Below are positions 11,103-22,830 of a stretch of DNA of 64,000 nucleotides, in pieces (within the stretch, counting starts at the first letter, position 1; each line of letters opens with the position of its first letter). The notes beneath the pieces are model-generated. The model had not been told where the DNA came from. It searched no databases and saw only the letters and a list, made by a program, of their open reading frames with translations. A program made the position numbers and the translations under genes. The stretch is from Puccinellia tenuiflora (Eukaryota > Streptophyta > Magnoliopsida > Poales > Poaceae): NCBI GenBank assembly GCA_012064385.1, contig QRDG01001525.1:930001-994000 (forward strand), in the 5' to 3' direction.

Positions 11103-14100
11103 CTAATTCAGAGCACCAGCAGCCAACTCGGATTCTCTCGCCAATTTAGCCGCCTTCATATGTCCGCAGTCCTTCAGGGTATGTCCCTCTTCGTAGCAGA
11201 ATGGGCATTTTTTGACCCTTTTCTTCCTAGGCTTCTTGCTCACATTCTTGGGTTCAGTTTTTGGCTCCTTAGCTTTCTTCCGCCTCTTCGCAGCTGCTTC
11301 ATCACGCAGCTCAACCAATGGTTTCCGCCTTTGCTCCTTAAGCTTTGGACGACCTTTAGGCTTTACCCTAGCAGGATTTCTCAGGTTGCTACTGTCAGGA
11401 GCAACATTCTGGTCACCATCATCTTGTTCCGCTCCCTGCTGTTGTGGTCCATTGTTTTGGTCCTGATCACCTTCTTCTGCCTCGCTCCCTTCTACATCTT
11501 GGGTCGCTTCGTTGCGTGTTCTCTTCATGGTAGCAACAATTTTAGCAGCTTCCCCGATCATGCTAGACACCACTTCATAAGTATCATCTGCAAAGCATGC
11601 ATCTGATGCTAGATCGTTCATTTTCCTACATAGAGCATTGTATTTCAGTGTGTTCGTTGGGGGGACACCAAATCTGCTGCTGTTTGTCCCAGGATCAGGC
11701 GCAGGTGTTGTTGATGCAGCAGACCAACGATGAAGCATGTACCTCTCTGGTATTTGCTGCACATTCAGGTGCACCATGACCCTGATGATATGTGGGCATA
11801 CCAGTCCACACATTTCAAAACCATTGCACCCACACGAGAATAAGTCATCCTCAATCCCAACTCGGACTCGATATGTTCTCATATCCAACCCTGGGTTGGG
11901 AACAAGATCGAAACTCATGCCTTCTACATCTGCCCGCAGCGGATAGAACTTTGTGGATGCTGCAATCATCTTCTGGTATCTATCAAAAACCTCCCTTGTG
12001 TAGAATTCTAGGCCTTGTTTCTCTATGCCATAGCTGCAAAAAAGCAAACATTATAAAAATCTGCTACAGATCAAGATGGGGTAAATATTTCAAGAGAAGA
12101 TGGGTTTTGCTACAACCTATTGGAAACAGTTTTATTGCCGCTGCAATGCACAACAGGCCATGAAACATTTTTACTTGCTGCAAAATGGCATAAATAACTT
12201 TTTGCTCCAAGGTAGCATTTCATAGAGACAAAGATTTTTACCTTCCCCAAAGCGATGGTGTTGTTGTCTCCATTGTGAATCCAGTGTTGTCCTCACGGTC
12301 AAGCATTAATGTTTGGCACAATTCGTACTGCTGCACAAAATTCCATACAGAGTCACTTGGCGTGATCAACTTCTTGAAATAGTTGTTCAACCCTTCTGAT
12401 CTTCCTGTTGTGCTCGTAAATGGGAAGAAACAATGACTAAAATAGATTGGTGCCCATGTTTTTCTGCTCTTCCACATATTTTCAAGGTTCTTGTTTGCTG
12501 ACATTGCAAACACTTGCACCATATGCTGCCAACATTCCTCGAACTCTTCAACCGTGTCTGTGCCATATATGCATGCATAGAAAGCATCAGCGAATGGGTT
12601 CCCATCCGCCAAGTTCTTGCCAAGTTTTGTTCGAGCTAAGTGGAGGACATGATATAGGCAGCACCGGTGAATTGCATTAGGAAATACCTGAGAGATTGCA
12701 TTGGCCATTGCTTGGTCCTGATCAGTCATTATGTTGTCGGGGTGCACCTGGCCCATCGCAACCATCCATTTCTCAAACACCCACTTGAATGTTTCAATGG
12801 TTTCATCCGGCAGCAGTGCACATCCCAGAACCACAGTGTGTGTGTGGTTATTGATCCCAACAATAGGAGCAAAAGGCATGTTATACCTGTTAGTGCAGAA
12901 AGTTGTGTCAAAAAACACACAATCTTTGTACTTTTTGTACAATGCTCTTGTCCTCCCATCCACCCAGAATAGAGCCCTGACAGCATTTGTTGCATCAACC
13001 TGCGTAGCGTAGAAGAAGCTAGGGTTCTCTGCTCTCCTCTGCTCAAAGTAATCGATTGTCATGCTCATGTCTCGTAGCGTTACCTCCTCCCGCAGCATGG
13101 TCCTGATGTTCGAAACATCCCTCTTCACATAACTTAGGCACCTAGGGTCTTCACCATGCACGCTCCCTAGACAGCCCATTATCTGCGCTGTGCTAATGTT
13201 TTGGTTGTGCGAAGTTTGTAGGAACTGGAAATCTTCTTCTGGCACTTTTATGTGAGAACGGTAGTACCTGCGCCTCCCAACTTGCTTAACCATTGGGTGT
13301 GTGTGCTCTTCATGGAAAACAGTCACTGTCCACACCCCTTGCCTCCTCCCAACAAGCATGTGAGCCTTGCAGCCATGGCGTAGCAACTTGTTGCGTTGCC
13401 GTTTGTCTGAAACATCCATCTGCTCAACAGCTTGCTTGCTACGAGACTTCTGTCCGGTGTGGATGCTCATATCAACCGCTGCATTGTTCAGTGATGCAGC
13501 AACACCAGACGTGCTACCCAAACTTTGCTTCTGAGCAGCTGGTATTCCGGTGTGCACACACTCAAACACCCTGCTCAAAATAGTGTCTGGTGGAGCTTTT
13601 TTCGCTTGGCTATATTTAGTGTTACCGATGCGTGTGCCGAACCCCATTTTGAATGCATATTCATTGTAAACCTGTTTTGCTTCATCTATATGGGTGAACG
13701 TCTGGCCAACAAAAGGCACCACAGGCTGTGAGGTGATTTCCTCACCTTCTTCTTCAGCAGCATTTGAAGCATTACCACTAACTGCACTTTGCGGCCCATC
13801 TGCAAATCTGTTCGCTACATTGTCTTGCAGCATTTGAGCGTCATACTCTTCTGCATCTGCTTGCTGGTTGAGGTTGAAACCACCTAGCATGCTATCAGCA
13901 ACAAATCCCTGCAGCACATCAAATGCAATAATTAGCTCCTTAATGTATTTTTTTGCTTTCATTAACCCTTTTGCAGCAAGTGCCTACCATTTTTTATACA
14001 AATGTGCAAAATGATCAAAAATAGGGTGATGCTACAAACTGACATTAGCAGCAATAACATTTTTGTTTTCAAAACTGAATTCACCATCATCCCACAACAT

Positions 14101-14532
14101 CATATAAGCTCCTTCATGGTACACAAGTTATGTTTTCAACAACATATAGCACATTTGTGTGGAGCAATTTTCCATCAGCATGTAAAATCAAAATCACACA
14201 GTTTTGTAGCAAATTTCCTCCCAATTTCATCTATATCTGAATCAGCATGCAAAACAAGTTCAAAAATAGTGCTGCAATCTCACCGAGGTAGCAGGGTGGT
14301 TGCTCTCCGGATCCTGGTCGAAGAACACAGGGGGGTTGGTATACTGGTGCAGGATCTCTTGCAGCAACGATGCTCCGGCGCCGATGTTCGCCGTGCCGGT
14401 GGAAGCTCGCCGTCGCGGTTCTCGGTTCGATCCTGTGCTTGAAGCAACGATGGAGGGGGGGACGAGGTGATGGGGATGACCAGGCGGTGGATAAAGGACG
14501 GATCCGCGCAGGTGAGCCATCTCCGGTGACAA
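11103..14532 (-). CDS. FAR1/FHY3-type MULE transposase
   Basis: Exons on the minus strand: 14532-14284, 13908-12242, 12033-11103, all in phase, giving about 948 residues with no stop or frameshift. A Pro/Ser-rich N terminus is followed by a FAR1 zinc-finger DNA-binding domain (residues ~149-300; QTFTHIDEAKQVYNEYAF ... HGCKAHM ... EEHTHPM). The MULE transposase core spans ~410-510, with aspartates in CVFFDTTFCTNRYN and IMTDQDQAM and the motif NAIHRCCLYHVLHLA. A SWIM zinc finger (FSCGCNGFEMCGLVCPHI, ~705-725), a charged linker and a C-terminal CCHC knuckle (CPFCYEEGHTLKDC) complete it. Either ATG at 14532 or the one four codons later could start it. Domesticated FAR1-related regulators share this architecture, but the neighbouring Ulp1 gene and repeat-rich spacers favour a transposase still in its element. 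It would bind element ends and catalyse cut-and-paste in the nucleus. Confidence 0.85.
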
Positions 14533-15018
14533 AGCACGACGAGCCGCCGCCCGCCGCCGCAGCGCGATGTCGCCGCCCTGCGAGTCGCCTCCGCAATCGA
14601 CGGGAGCAATCGCGGCCCAACTACTTTTTTGCTACGTTGACTGAGCGGTTTGCTCCTATGCAGCAAAGACGGAAATGAGTCGGAGCGAGGAAGCATCGGA
14701 CGGCCCATACCATCTCCATCGGACGGCTATGCACCCGGGGGCTCGGGGGATTTCATCCCCTGGGGGGACGCTCAGCATTTTCCAAAGAAAAAACCAAAGA
14801 TTTTCTGGAAAGCCCAAAGAAACAACCCTGTTTAGAGGCCCAACAACTATGGAAGCCCATCATAAGAACAGTCCAGAACCCTTCTCAGAATGGAAACATC
14901 TCTCCCCCCTCCTTTCCCCTCCTTACTCCTCGGCCAAAAACCCCATTCTTCGTCTTCCTGTGCTCCTACTGAGCTCCACACGACCACACGGCGCGCAGTC
15001 GATCAAGCTAGCTAGGCC
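14533..15018. other. intergenic: divergent promoters of transposase and MATH-BTB genes
   Basis: GC-rich transposase upstream sequence to about 14700, then a pyrimidine-rich stretch (CTCTCCCCCCTCCTTTCCCC near 14900) typical of a grass 5' untranslated region leading into the MATH-BTB start. No clear TATA box. The element boundary must lie here. Confidence 0.4.
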
Positions 15019-16092
15019 ATGTCGTCCACCAGCGCCTCCAAGATCGTCGCCGAATCGGGGAGCGGGCACCACCTCCTCAAGATCGAGGGGTATTCCAGCA
15101 CACTGAGAGCCCTCCCCAGCGGACAGGGAGTTATGTCGCGCTCCTTCACCGTCGCCGGCCACCGGTGGAACATTGGGTACTACCCTAACGGCGTCAACGC
15201 GTCCTTCCAGCGGTACATCTCTCTCTACCTCTTCCTCTCCGAGAGCGCGGCCTGCCCGGTCACCGCGCGGGTCCAGTTCAGCTTCCCGTCCGCGGCGGAG
15301 GAGCGCCACCGCCTCGGGTCCAAGAAGACGAAGCTCAAGCCCGGCGAGGTGAAGCTCGTTGGCAAGGCGCAGTGGGCGTGCGCGAAATTCGTCAAGCGGG
15401 CGGATCTGGAGAAATCGAACCATCTCGTCGATGATTCGTTCAGCGTGATGTGCGACATCGTCGTCCTCAACGGGCTCCGCGCCGAGGATTCGGCTCCGGC
15501 CGTGCCGAGGGCGCACGTCACCGTGCCGCCGTCCGACCTAGGCCGACATCTCCGTGGCCTCCTCGAGACCGGGATCGGCGCCGACGCCACGTTCGAGGTG
15601 GCCGGCGAGAGGTTCGCCGCGCACCGCTGGCTGCTCGCGGCGCGGTCCCCGACGTTCAGTGCCGAGCTCTTCGAACGGAGTGGAGCCGCCTCCGGCGTGG
15701 TGCTCGTGGAAAATATGGATCCGCGGGTCTTCAAGGCGCTGCTCTCCTTCATGTACACCGACTCGCTGTCCCTGCCAGAGACGACGACGAAGCAGGACGA
15801 AGTCGCTTTTGCGCAGCACCTGCTCTTGGCGGCGCACCGGTATGGCATGGAGAGGCTGAAGCTGCTCTGCGAGGACCGGCTGTGCAAGAGCGTCGACGTC
15901 GGCACGGCGGCGAACATCCTCGCGTTGGCTGAACCCCTCGGCTGCCGCGAGCTGAAAGATGCTTGCATGGATTTCCTCATGTCCTCCGGAAATCTGTGCG
16001 CTGCCATGGCCCGCGACGACTTTGAGAATCTGAGAGCAAGCTGCCCATCTCTTGTCACGGAGTTGATTTCCAGGTGCCACATCACGCCTTAG
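15019..16092 (+). CDS. MATH-BTB protein (CUL3 substrate adaptor), intronless
   Basis: A 357-residue protein without introns, the usual structure of the large grass-specific MATH-BTB expansion. The MATH domain spans ~18-151 (HHLLKIEGYSSTLRALPSG, SRSFTVAGHRWNIGYYPNG, QRYISLYLFL, LVDDSFSVMCDIVVL) and recognises substrates. The BTB/POZ domain spans ~182-300 (GIGADATFEVAGERFAAHRW, LAARSPTFSAELF, MDPRVFKALLSFMYTD) and would dimerise and bind CULLIN3. A C-terminal helical BACK-like tail (ANILALAEPLGCRELKDACM) follows. By family knowledge it acts as adaptor of a CUL3 ubiquitin ligase in the nucleus or cytosol; the substrate is unknown. The start is set by the first ATG after a pyrimidine-rich leader, and the family length matches. 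It looks intact. Confidence 0.93.
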   Translation: MSSTSASKIVAESGSGHHLLKIEGYSSTLRALPSGQGVMSRSFTVAGHRWNIGYYPNGVNASFQRYISLYLFLSESAACPVTARVQFSFPSAAEERHRLGSKKTKLKPGEVKLVGKAQWACAKFVKRADLEKSNHLVDDSFSVMCDIVVLNGLRAEDSAPAVPRAHVTVPPSDLGRHLRGLLETGIGADATFEVAGERFAAHRWLLAARSPTFSAELFERSGAASGVVLVENMDPRVFKALLSFMYTDSLSLPETTTKQDEVAFAQHLLLAAHRYGMERLKLLCEDRLCKSVDVGTAANILALAEPLGCRELKDACMDFLMSSGNLCAAMARDDFENLRASCPSLVTELISRCHITP

Positions 16093-19000
16093 TCCACTGG
16101 ATTCAGTGGCATATAATTTATTCAATCCAGTGCCATTAGTACTATGCATTCCCTGTTATTTCAGCAGTGTTACTCTGTTCCATGGTTTTTAGTTTTGCTA
16201 CTACTGGAGATTAGTTCTGTTGGTGTATGCAGTATACTACATCTATCATAATTTAATTGAATGTGTGCAACCTTGCCTACTATTCTAGAATTAATGGCAC
16301 TAGAAGGAAAAACGCGCGTTGCTGTGCCCGTCATTTTTAAGCGTCATCATGGCGATTGAAAGGGATTCGCCATTTGAATCGTTTTCAAGCAAACCAAATA
16401 TGGAGTGTTCTACAAAATTAAAGTATAGTAATAATATGATACTGACTTACATTGACGAATTAAATTGTAGTAATAATATGACATAGAGTTGCTGCGCCCG
16501 ACCACATCAATGAAAGAACAGTAGAAGTAAAATTCTCAATACTACAATTTCTGGAAAATTTGGAAGACTCATTTATAGTGCCACAATGTAGGTGTGGCAT
16601 ACATGTCCAAAGATTATATTTCTTTAGAAATTGGACACATCGAAAAGAAAGAAAAAAAATCCACATGAACTCCTTAATAAAGACGTCGACCCTTTTAAAA
16701 TGGGCGAGCAATGAAGACTAAATGAACACTTATTCAATAGATAGGAAGAAACAAATGACACCTTCTATTTCCGCGGCTTTCACAAATTCTGTTCAATTAG
16801 TGGTTGACTAAGCTATTGGAGTGAACTCTTTTACTTTTTTTTTACTCGACTGCACCATTTCCTCTTCTCTTAGCATCCGGCTGAGAGGAATTATCATAAA
16901 TAGGAACAAAAAAACCTGTGTTGATTCTCTACATGTGAAATAAATACTCTCTTAGGTGGTCTAGTATTTAGCAAAATAGAACCAACCAATTAAACACCTA
17001 ATCGTTCTTGGCTATGCACATTAGGAGTGTAAGCCTGGTGAAAAACAGAATAAGGTGTAGAATATGTCTGACGAAACAAATAAAGTTTTCACATATTAGA
17101 TATCTCACAATCACAATGTTTTAGCTAGCAAGCAAGTGGTATTTTCTCCTCATTGCTTTACGATACAACAGATCTGCGTCTAAACGGAGTCAATACTCTG
17201 GATGAATTAACATAAGCTATAAACGTTAAGAAAGTGGTGAGAGAAGAGAAATGTCATCGGTGTTGCTATTGCATCATGTAGAGGACCGATGGCATAGATT
17301 GGAACAATAAGATTACCACGTCATGACCACCGTCAATCTCTGCGCTTTGAATCATGTAGGATGGGATCGGAGGACAGCACAAGCCTGCAAACACAAAGGT
17401 GGCAAAAAACCTTGCATAAATATCAAAAGTGTTGTATCAAAAGATAGCGAGAGGATTAGAGGACCTTCTTAGGTTTACTTCATCGTACTTATCATAACAG
17501 TCGATACCGTGACTATACAAAGCAAAAGATCATAAAATACCTCACGCAAATTAAATCCAAATCAGTGTATAAGAGGGAATCGTGATATTATTTCAGGTTC
17601 AGCGCAAAGAAGAAAGCATGTTCATATATATTGTACAAAGAGATTAACTTATGCACCCATAACTGTTAATAAAATAAAAAGGCCGGTCATACACGTACAT
17701 GGCAATTGTGAAGGCTCACGATTTGAAAAATTTGCTCAAATAAATACTCCAATCCATGTATACTAAACAACAACAAAAGTTTGTTTTACTTACAATTGTT
17801 ACTAACTCCATGAGCATAAGAGTCGGCCTGACTTGCCACTTAATGCTAGATCTAACATGTTCTCAACACTTGGAACTCAAACAATGTACAGGTTTGATGT
17901 CTGAAACGAAGGAGCAGTGACAATATTCATTTTCCAAGCAGCCTGGTTTGCCACTCAATGCTGGATCTGAAGCTCGTAACATGTTGGACAATACTTGGAG
18001 CTCGAACCATTTACTGACACGAAGAAGCAGTGACAATAATCAGTTTCCAAGTAATGAGAGTACAATGAATGAGAGAATGAGACTACTGTTACATCTAATC
18101 CATCCGGATCTGATGGAAAAGTAAATATTTACCAACTTCAGAAAAAAGACGCCATATTCAAATAGGCTGCCAGAATATAGTGTGCACTATAAAATACAGA
18201 TTGCATATGCTGGAAACTGATATTACATGTCAAATACTAGTACATATTTTTCGTAATTTTTTCTTTTCTCAAAACACTTTATATATATCTATGCTTAAAG
18301 TGATTAACTGAACTATGGTTGAATATTTTAAAATGGCTTACTGTAATGAAACCAATATCTACATTCAACCTATCATGTAAGTAATTCCAGGAAAATGACA
18401 GTTACTCGGGGATGGAGAAATGAAATTGTCCTAACCAATTAGAGAAGAGATTCTGATCTGGCACGTTAAATAATTCTCCAAAATCAGTTGGCCACTCTTT
18501 CTACTCCTTTCTGTAAAACAAAACACAAATCAGAGACATGGATGAGGGAATCGATCCTTATTTGACACGACTGGGAAGTCCTGTGCTTCAAGACAACATT
18601 CACTCCAATTTAAGAGTCATCTCCATGCTGCTCTCTGACTGAGACATTAAGAATGTCAAAGGGAAAATACTGTAGAGAGTACAAGAAGTATTGGTTATGA
18701 ACTTGGTGACGATGTCAAGGAAGGTAGAACAACCTGATGCAATCATCGGCTGCCCCTAAAGGCAAGAACTGGTTCTTTTATCTTCCTTTCAGCAAACCGA
18801 GTTGCTCAACCATTGCTGCAGTTGTAGTTGTCGCTAGCCATGTGAATAAAGCAGCGAGTTCAAGATAAGACCATTGTTTCAAAAAATACGAATATAAGAG
18901 ATCTACTACTCCATGGAAGTATGCTATAATATAGAGCAATGTTGCTTCCTCTGAAAATTTTGGATTTAGCGTAAAACTATATGCCAATTTTCACATAGCC

Positions 19001-20286
19001 CTCTACAAAATGCAGAGAACTGAAGCCCAATGCAAAAATAAGGCAAAGAAGATAATTTTTTTCTGTACAAGCCACTGCTACAACAGCATGTCTTTCATAC
19101 AGAAATATCACCCTCTCTACACTCAGTGTTGTGGCCACAGTCACGGGCAATATATAAGATTAGATAATACATCAGACTAAGTCAAATTTAACACTAATAA
19201 GAATCTAATACTCAGGACCATCACCAATTTTATAGGGTTAACATTCGAAAAATAAAGCTATGCTAACGATCGGCACACCATCAACCTTCAGAAACTGCAA
19301 GGGCTCGGCTCGCTGACTGAACTGACCATGACTTGAGAGTTGAGATGAACATTTGCAGAAATTTAACTTGGTAATAAGAAAATCTGAAATACAGCTAGCT
19401 AATCACGTTGGATCACATGACACCTAAGAAGTAAGAACTCAAATACATTTCCCAAATCCTAAACAAAACAGCAATTAAACTCTCCTCCCGACATACCTCC
19501 TGGATAAGAAGTGGATGTTGACAGGATTCACCTAATGGAAATATTGAAGAGAAGTAGCAACATTAACTTGCTATGGATAGTAGGGGGGGGGCACTTATCT
19601 GTTGTTGCTCGCCAGGGGAGACGAGACAACGGCCTACCTTCAGGTCGCCGAGCTCGCGGGGAGAGGCGGGCCGGCGACCTTGGCGCAGGGAGAGATCGGG
19701 GATGGATTGCGGCAATTGTCCACGCGAGAGAGGTAGCAAAGCCCGCCGGCAGCTGCCTGTCACCGCATCGGAAGGCCAAACCTTGCCGCCTCTGTTCTTG
19801 TTTTGACTTTTGAGTCCGCGCCTGCGTAGACTGGTGCGACCGTGCGAGGAAGCCGACCAAACGGAAAGGAAAAATCTGGCCGGCGAAATACAGGAAGAGA
19901 GAGGAAGGGAGATAGGCAACCTGCAAAGCGCGGCTGCCAATGCCAGAATGCCTAGGCTCCGCCTCAACGAAACGCGAAGTAGGATGAGCTTCCAAACCCG
20001 AGAGACGAAGCAGCGGAACTGCAGCACAAAAAAAAACATCGAAATATGAGCGCAGAACCACAAGAATGAGGCAGCAAAAACAGATCCGGCCGTCGCCAAG
20101 GAGCAGACCCTAAACACCGCCGCCGACACGAAGCAGAGGCTGAAGAACAGGAGACNGACATCGCGTCAATGGGGCTGGAACCGAGGAGACAATATTGCAA
20201 GGTGTGCCGCTACCACCAACAGAGCATCGTCCCAGCAAATCTGGACACTAAAATCAGAAAAAACGGAGCCCTCCCGCTAAGGTGTC
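16093..20286. other. 4.2 kb without recognisable gene
   Basis: 3' flank of the MATH-BTB gene, then AT-rich sequence with no supported ORF. Within it are an imperfect tandem duplication (17827-18050) and a GC-rich block at about 19560-20130. On the minus strand that block resembles a first exon or leader with a good donor (CTGAAG/GTAGGC near 19637), but no frame in it matches a known family. It could be the start of a long non-coding RNA. The base at 20156 is N. Confidence 0.4.
17827..18050. repeat. imperfect tandem duplication, about 110-bp unit
   Basis: The two halves share CTTGCCACTTAATGCTAGATCT / TTTGCCACTCAATGCTGGATCT-like starts, AACATGTT, CTTGGA(A/G)CTC, and the end motif GAAG(A/G)AGCAGTGACAATA. 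The second half has small indels. Confidence 0.65.
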
Positions 20287-20412
20287 AAGTGGGATCCCAC
20301 CTTAGTCCCACTTATAGTTCATTTGTAAATTTTTAGTGTAAATTTTTCCTTACAAATTGCACTACAAATTTTCATTTGTACTACAAGTGGGACTAAGTTT
20401 GGGATCCCACTT
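20287..20412. mobile_element. palindromic MITE, 126 bp
   Basis: The two arms are inverted copies: AAGTGGGATCCCACCTTAG ... on the left and its complement CTAAGTTTGGGATCCCACTT on the right. Matching inner segments (TCCCACTT.TAGT...CATTTG) lead to an AT-rich loop. The element is almost entirely hairpin-forming. No clear target duplication was seen, so the superfamily is uncertain. Confidence 0.75.
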
Positions 20413-21230
20413 GCATCTCTACCTCCCGCCAACGAGAGCCGAGATCCACGTGCCTTCGTGGCTCGAAGGCCACATAAGCGGGGCAGACCTGCGGCGGCGC
20501 CGACGGGAGACGGTACATCATCCATTTGGTTTGGCGTCTAAACTCTCAACTGCCTATGGGGCAAAGCAATTTTGGGCAGCTTCCACGTGGAACCGGCCGG
20601 AAAGGCCGCCGGGGCTGGAGGGATCTAGGTATGTCTCTGTACGCATGTGTTGTCGCATTTGACAACATTGTCGTGGCTAGCATGAGACTCGTCCTCGGTT
20701 CAGAGCCGGGTGCGCGGTGACCCATTTTTCTTCGCCTCTTATCACGATGGTTGAAGAGGTACCTATCCGGTACAACGGTTGAAAGTGGGTATCTACATAT
20801 CACATGTACGTGGTGCACATTCTCACCCTGCTGTCCACGTTCCATATTCAAAGAAGATATTTGCAATATGTATATATCCATGCAGGCAAGCTAGCTGGGT
20901 CCTCATTGCGATGAGATTCTTTTATTATTATTTTCGGTCGGACGTTTGGTAACACACACTAATGCTTGTAATTCTTGAGGGGTTGAACAGTCTATAAATA
21001 GCGAGAGGTTGGCGAGGGAGGGCTGAAGGCTGAAAGTGACAAAAAAAAAATCAAAGTCTCATCGGAACTGTCTAGATATAATCAACTAGGAATAAGATGC
21101 GTTGGGAATTAGAGCTGGAGTGCCTGCGGAGCTTCTCAAGGGTACGAGTGCGCTTTGGCCCTTAGTGCATGATAAAAAAAAAAATCACTATAAGAGAATG
21201 TTATGTAGAGTAAGCTTGGTTGCATGGCAT
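20413..21230. other. unassigned region
   Basis: Mixed-composition sequence with no ORF of recognisable family. Confidence 0.3.
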
Positions 21231-21412
21231 ATTCCAGGGTCTGTGGATATAGCTGGTGACAAGCATTTAGGAGAGATCACCGCTTAGAAAAGTTTCCATG
21301 TGACCTTTTACGTTTTGGTCTAGGTCATCCATGTTTGTTTCTACTATATCAATATAAAAAGTGAAGCTTTTGCCTGTTTCCAAAAAAAAATTCCAAGGGT
21401 CTGTGGATATAG
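21231..21412 (+). mobile_element. short poly(A)-tailed retroposon with target duplication
   Basis: About 137 bases (21253-21389) ending in CC(A)9 are bracketed by a direct repeat of about 22 bases sharing GGGTCTGTGGATATAG (21237-21252 and 21397-21412). A terminal A-run plus a long target duplication is the signature of LINE-machinery insertion. The body (CATGTTTGTTTCTACTATATC near 21329) is either a SINE or the 3' tip of a LINE. Confidence 0.75.
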
Positions 21413-21976
21413 AGTATCCCCATGGAGAACAATATGTAGTGTGTTTCTTCACCAAGGTTCTCGCGCGCAACCTGAAAATATCTGCTTGCACGTATCCTGG
21501 AGCTACTCCAGTCCTCCTTGCCGTCTTGTCGACCGTTGCTGAGATGCCGTTTGCCACGGCCATCTACCCGAAACAACTAGTGGACACTAAGAAGGACGAG
21601 TTGGTTCCATTTGATGAAACAAAGGCAGAGCATCTCCTGGATTTCCCAACGCCCAGGGGTTTAGGCACTTCCCATCGCCGCATGAAGATGGAGATCAACC
21701 TCTTGGATTTCCAAACATGCAAGGATATGGGCGCCTCCCATTACCACATGGAGATGGAGGCCAGACTCCTATACAATTCAATACCCTCACTTCACCTCAC
21801 GGAGATGGAGATCAGGCTCCTATGCAATTCAAATCTGGGCAGTTCAATGAGGGAAACTCATCCTTCCGCGGTAGAAGGCCACATCCACGTGGAGGCCGAC
21901 ATTTCACCAGGGAAAGGTGGTGGCGGCCGGCATCACAAGTTGTTAAGGGTAGCACTTTTGCCCCTGGTGTATTTTT
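21413..21976 (+). pseudogene. unrecognised coding fragment with Gly/Pro/His repeats and RG-rich tail
   Basis: Two overlapping frames are open. One reads SVDIEYPHGEQYVVCFFTKV... LSTVAEMPFATAIYPKQL. The other, from about 21636, reads repeats of the kind GFPNAQGFRHFPSPHEDGD / GFPNMQGYGRLPLPHGDGG / SPHGDGDQAPMQF and ends in an RG-rich segment (FRGRRPHPRGGRHF) before PGVFLTHVE. The repeats and RGG-like tail suggest part of an RNA-binding or other low-complexity nuclear protein, but I do not recognise the family. The retroposon at 21253-21389 split the 5' side. Probably a decayed gene fragment. Confidence 0.35.
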
Positions 21977-22449
21977 GACTCATGTTGAATGAAATTTACC
22001 AAATCAAGTATGCTCCTCCCTATATACACAAACGAGATGTAACCGGTTTCCTGTAACATGCAAATTGTTTCTTGTTATGGTGCATAGCAGAGGAGGATCC
22101 TGACTTCTTATTATTTTCTTAGCCGAGAAGAGAGTGGATTCTTGATGTTTCTTGCTTATGTAGAATTTTTTGTATATAGGCTGGACCCAAAACATATCTA
22201 GTGCTCATGTGGTTTTTGGGTGCTGCCAAGCCACTAAATCACAACTTAAAGTCACTAAAAATATGAAAAACATTAGCGGTTGGCAAAATCTGTATGTGTG
22301 ATGACACAAAATTTAAATGAAAATTCTATATCGATGTTGCGAAATGGTAAACCAAAATAAATGTTATTGTAAAACCTATCCAAAATGCATTCCACACGAG
22401 ATGCTACCATTCACCACAAGTTTCTGTTGTTCACTTCTTCATATATGCA

Positions 22450-22830
22450 GATAACTAGAAATATACCCCGTGCGTTGTAGCGGGAGTTTCAGTAAGAACT
22501 TTGTGTAAATGAAAATGTATAGGACACATGAATTATGAAGTTGTTTCCAAAAATATGCAAAAATCTCACAATAGTCGAGAGGTTATATTTAATTGAAGTG
22601 AAATTGTTGTCTATTTGACGACAAATTATGATGACATGGACGTATGGCTCACGTGGATAGATTACATGTACAATATACTATATTTAATGAATATTAGTGG
22701 GGAATGACCATGAATAATTGATTGGCTAAAAGAATGGATGATGTGGATAGCTTGCATGTTGAGATAGAAAATTAGCTAATGCATGTTAGTGGGGGTCTTA
22801 CTTTATAAGAAGAATAGATTTTTTAATTTA
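22450..22830. mobile_element. insertion in unit 1 carrying CCCGTGCGTTG motif
   Basis: Relative to unit 4, unit 1 is interrupted after CTTCATATATGCAG by sequence starting ACTAGAAATATACCCCGTGCG. The same kind of start (CATACCCGTGCGTTGCAACGGG-like) occurs at 40873. It is a widespread grass repeat end; the superfamily is not determined here. Confidence 0.5.

Larger units (their letters stand above)
9765..14700. mobile_element. Mutator-like element (MULE) with FAR1-type transposase and Ulp1 gene
   Basis: Two convergent genes, an Ulp1 protease fragment (plus) and a FAR1/MULE transposase (minus), share this AT-rich block. It is studded with TGCTACAAA/TGTAGCA motifs throughout its non-coding parts, which argues that it is one unit. 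MULEs carrying both a transposase and an Ulp1-like protease are known in plants. The left side is truncated where the copia fragment stops. The right end lies somewhere between the transposase start (14532) and the MATH-BTB promoter. I could not define terminal inverted repeats or a 9-bp target duplication, so the limits are approximate. Confidence 0.6.

Noticed and set aside
14600..14830. Right terminal inverted repeat of the MULE
   Set aside because: Several palindromic patches (for example GGGGATTTCATCCCC) were considered, but no matching left end exists because that side is truncated.
19511..20129. Possible gene on the minus strand (188-codon ORF)
   Set aside because: GC-rich and with one good splice donor, but no frame resembles a protein family and no partner exon was found.
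21361..21412. ATG start of the 205-codon ORF at 21361
   Set aside because: The first codons lie in the retroposon and its A-tail, so this start is not the original one.
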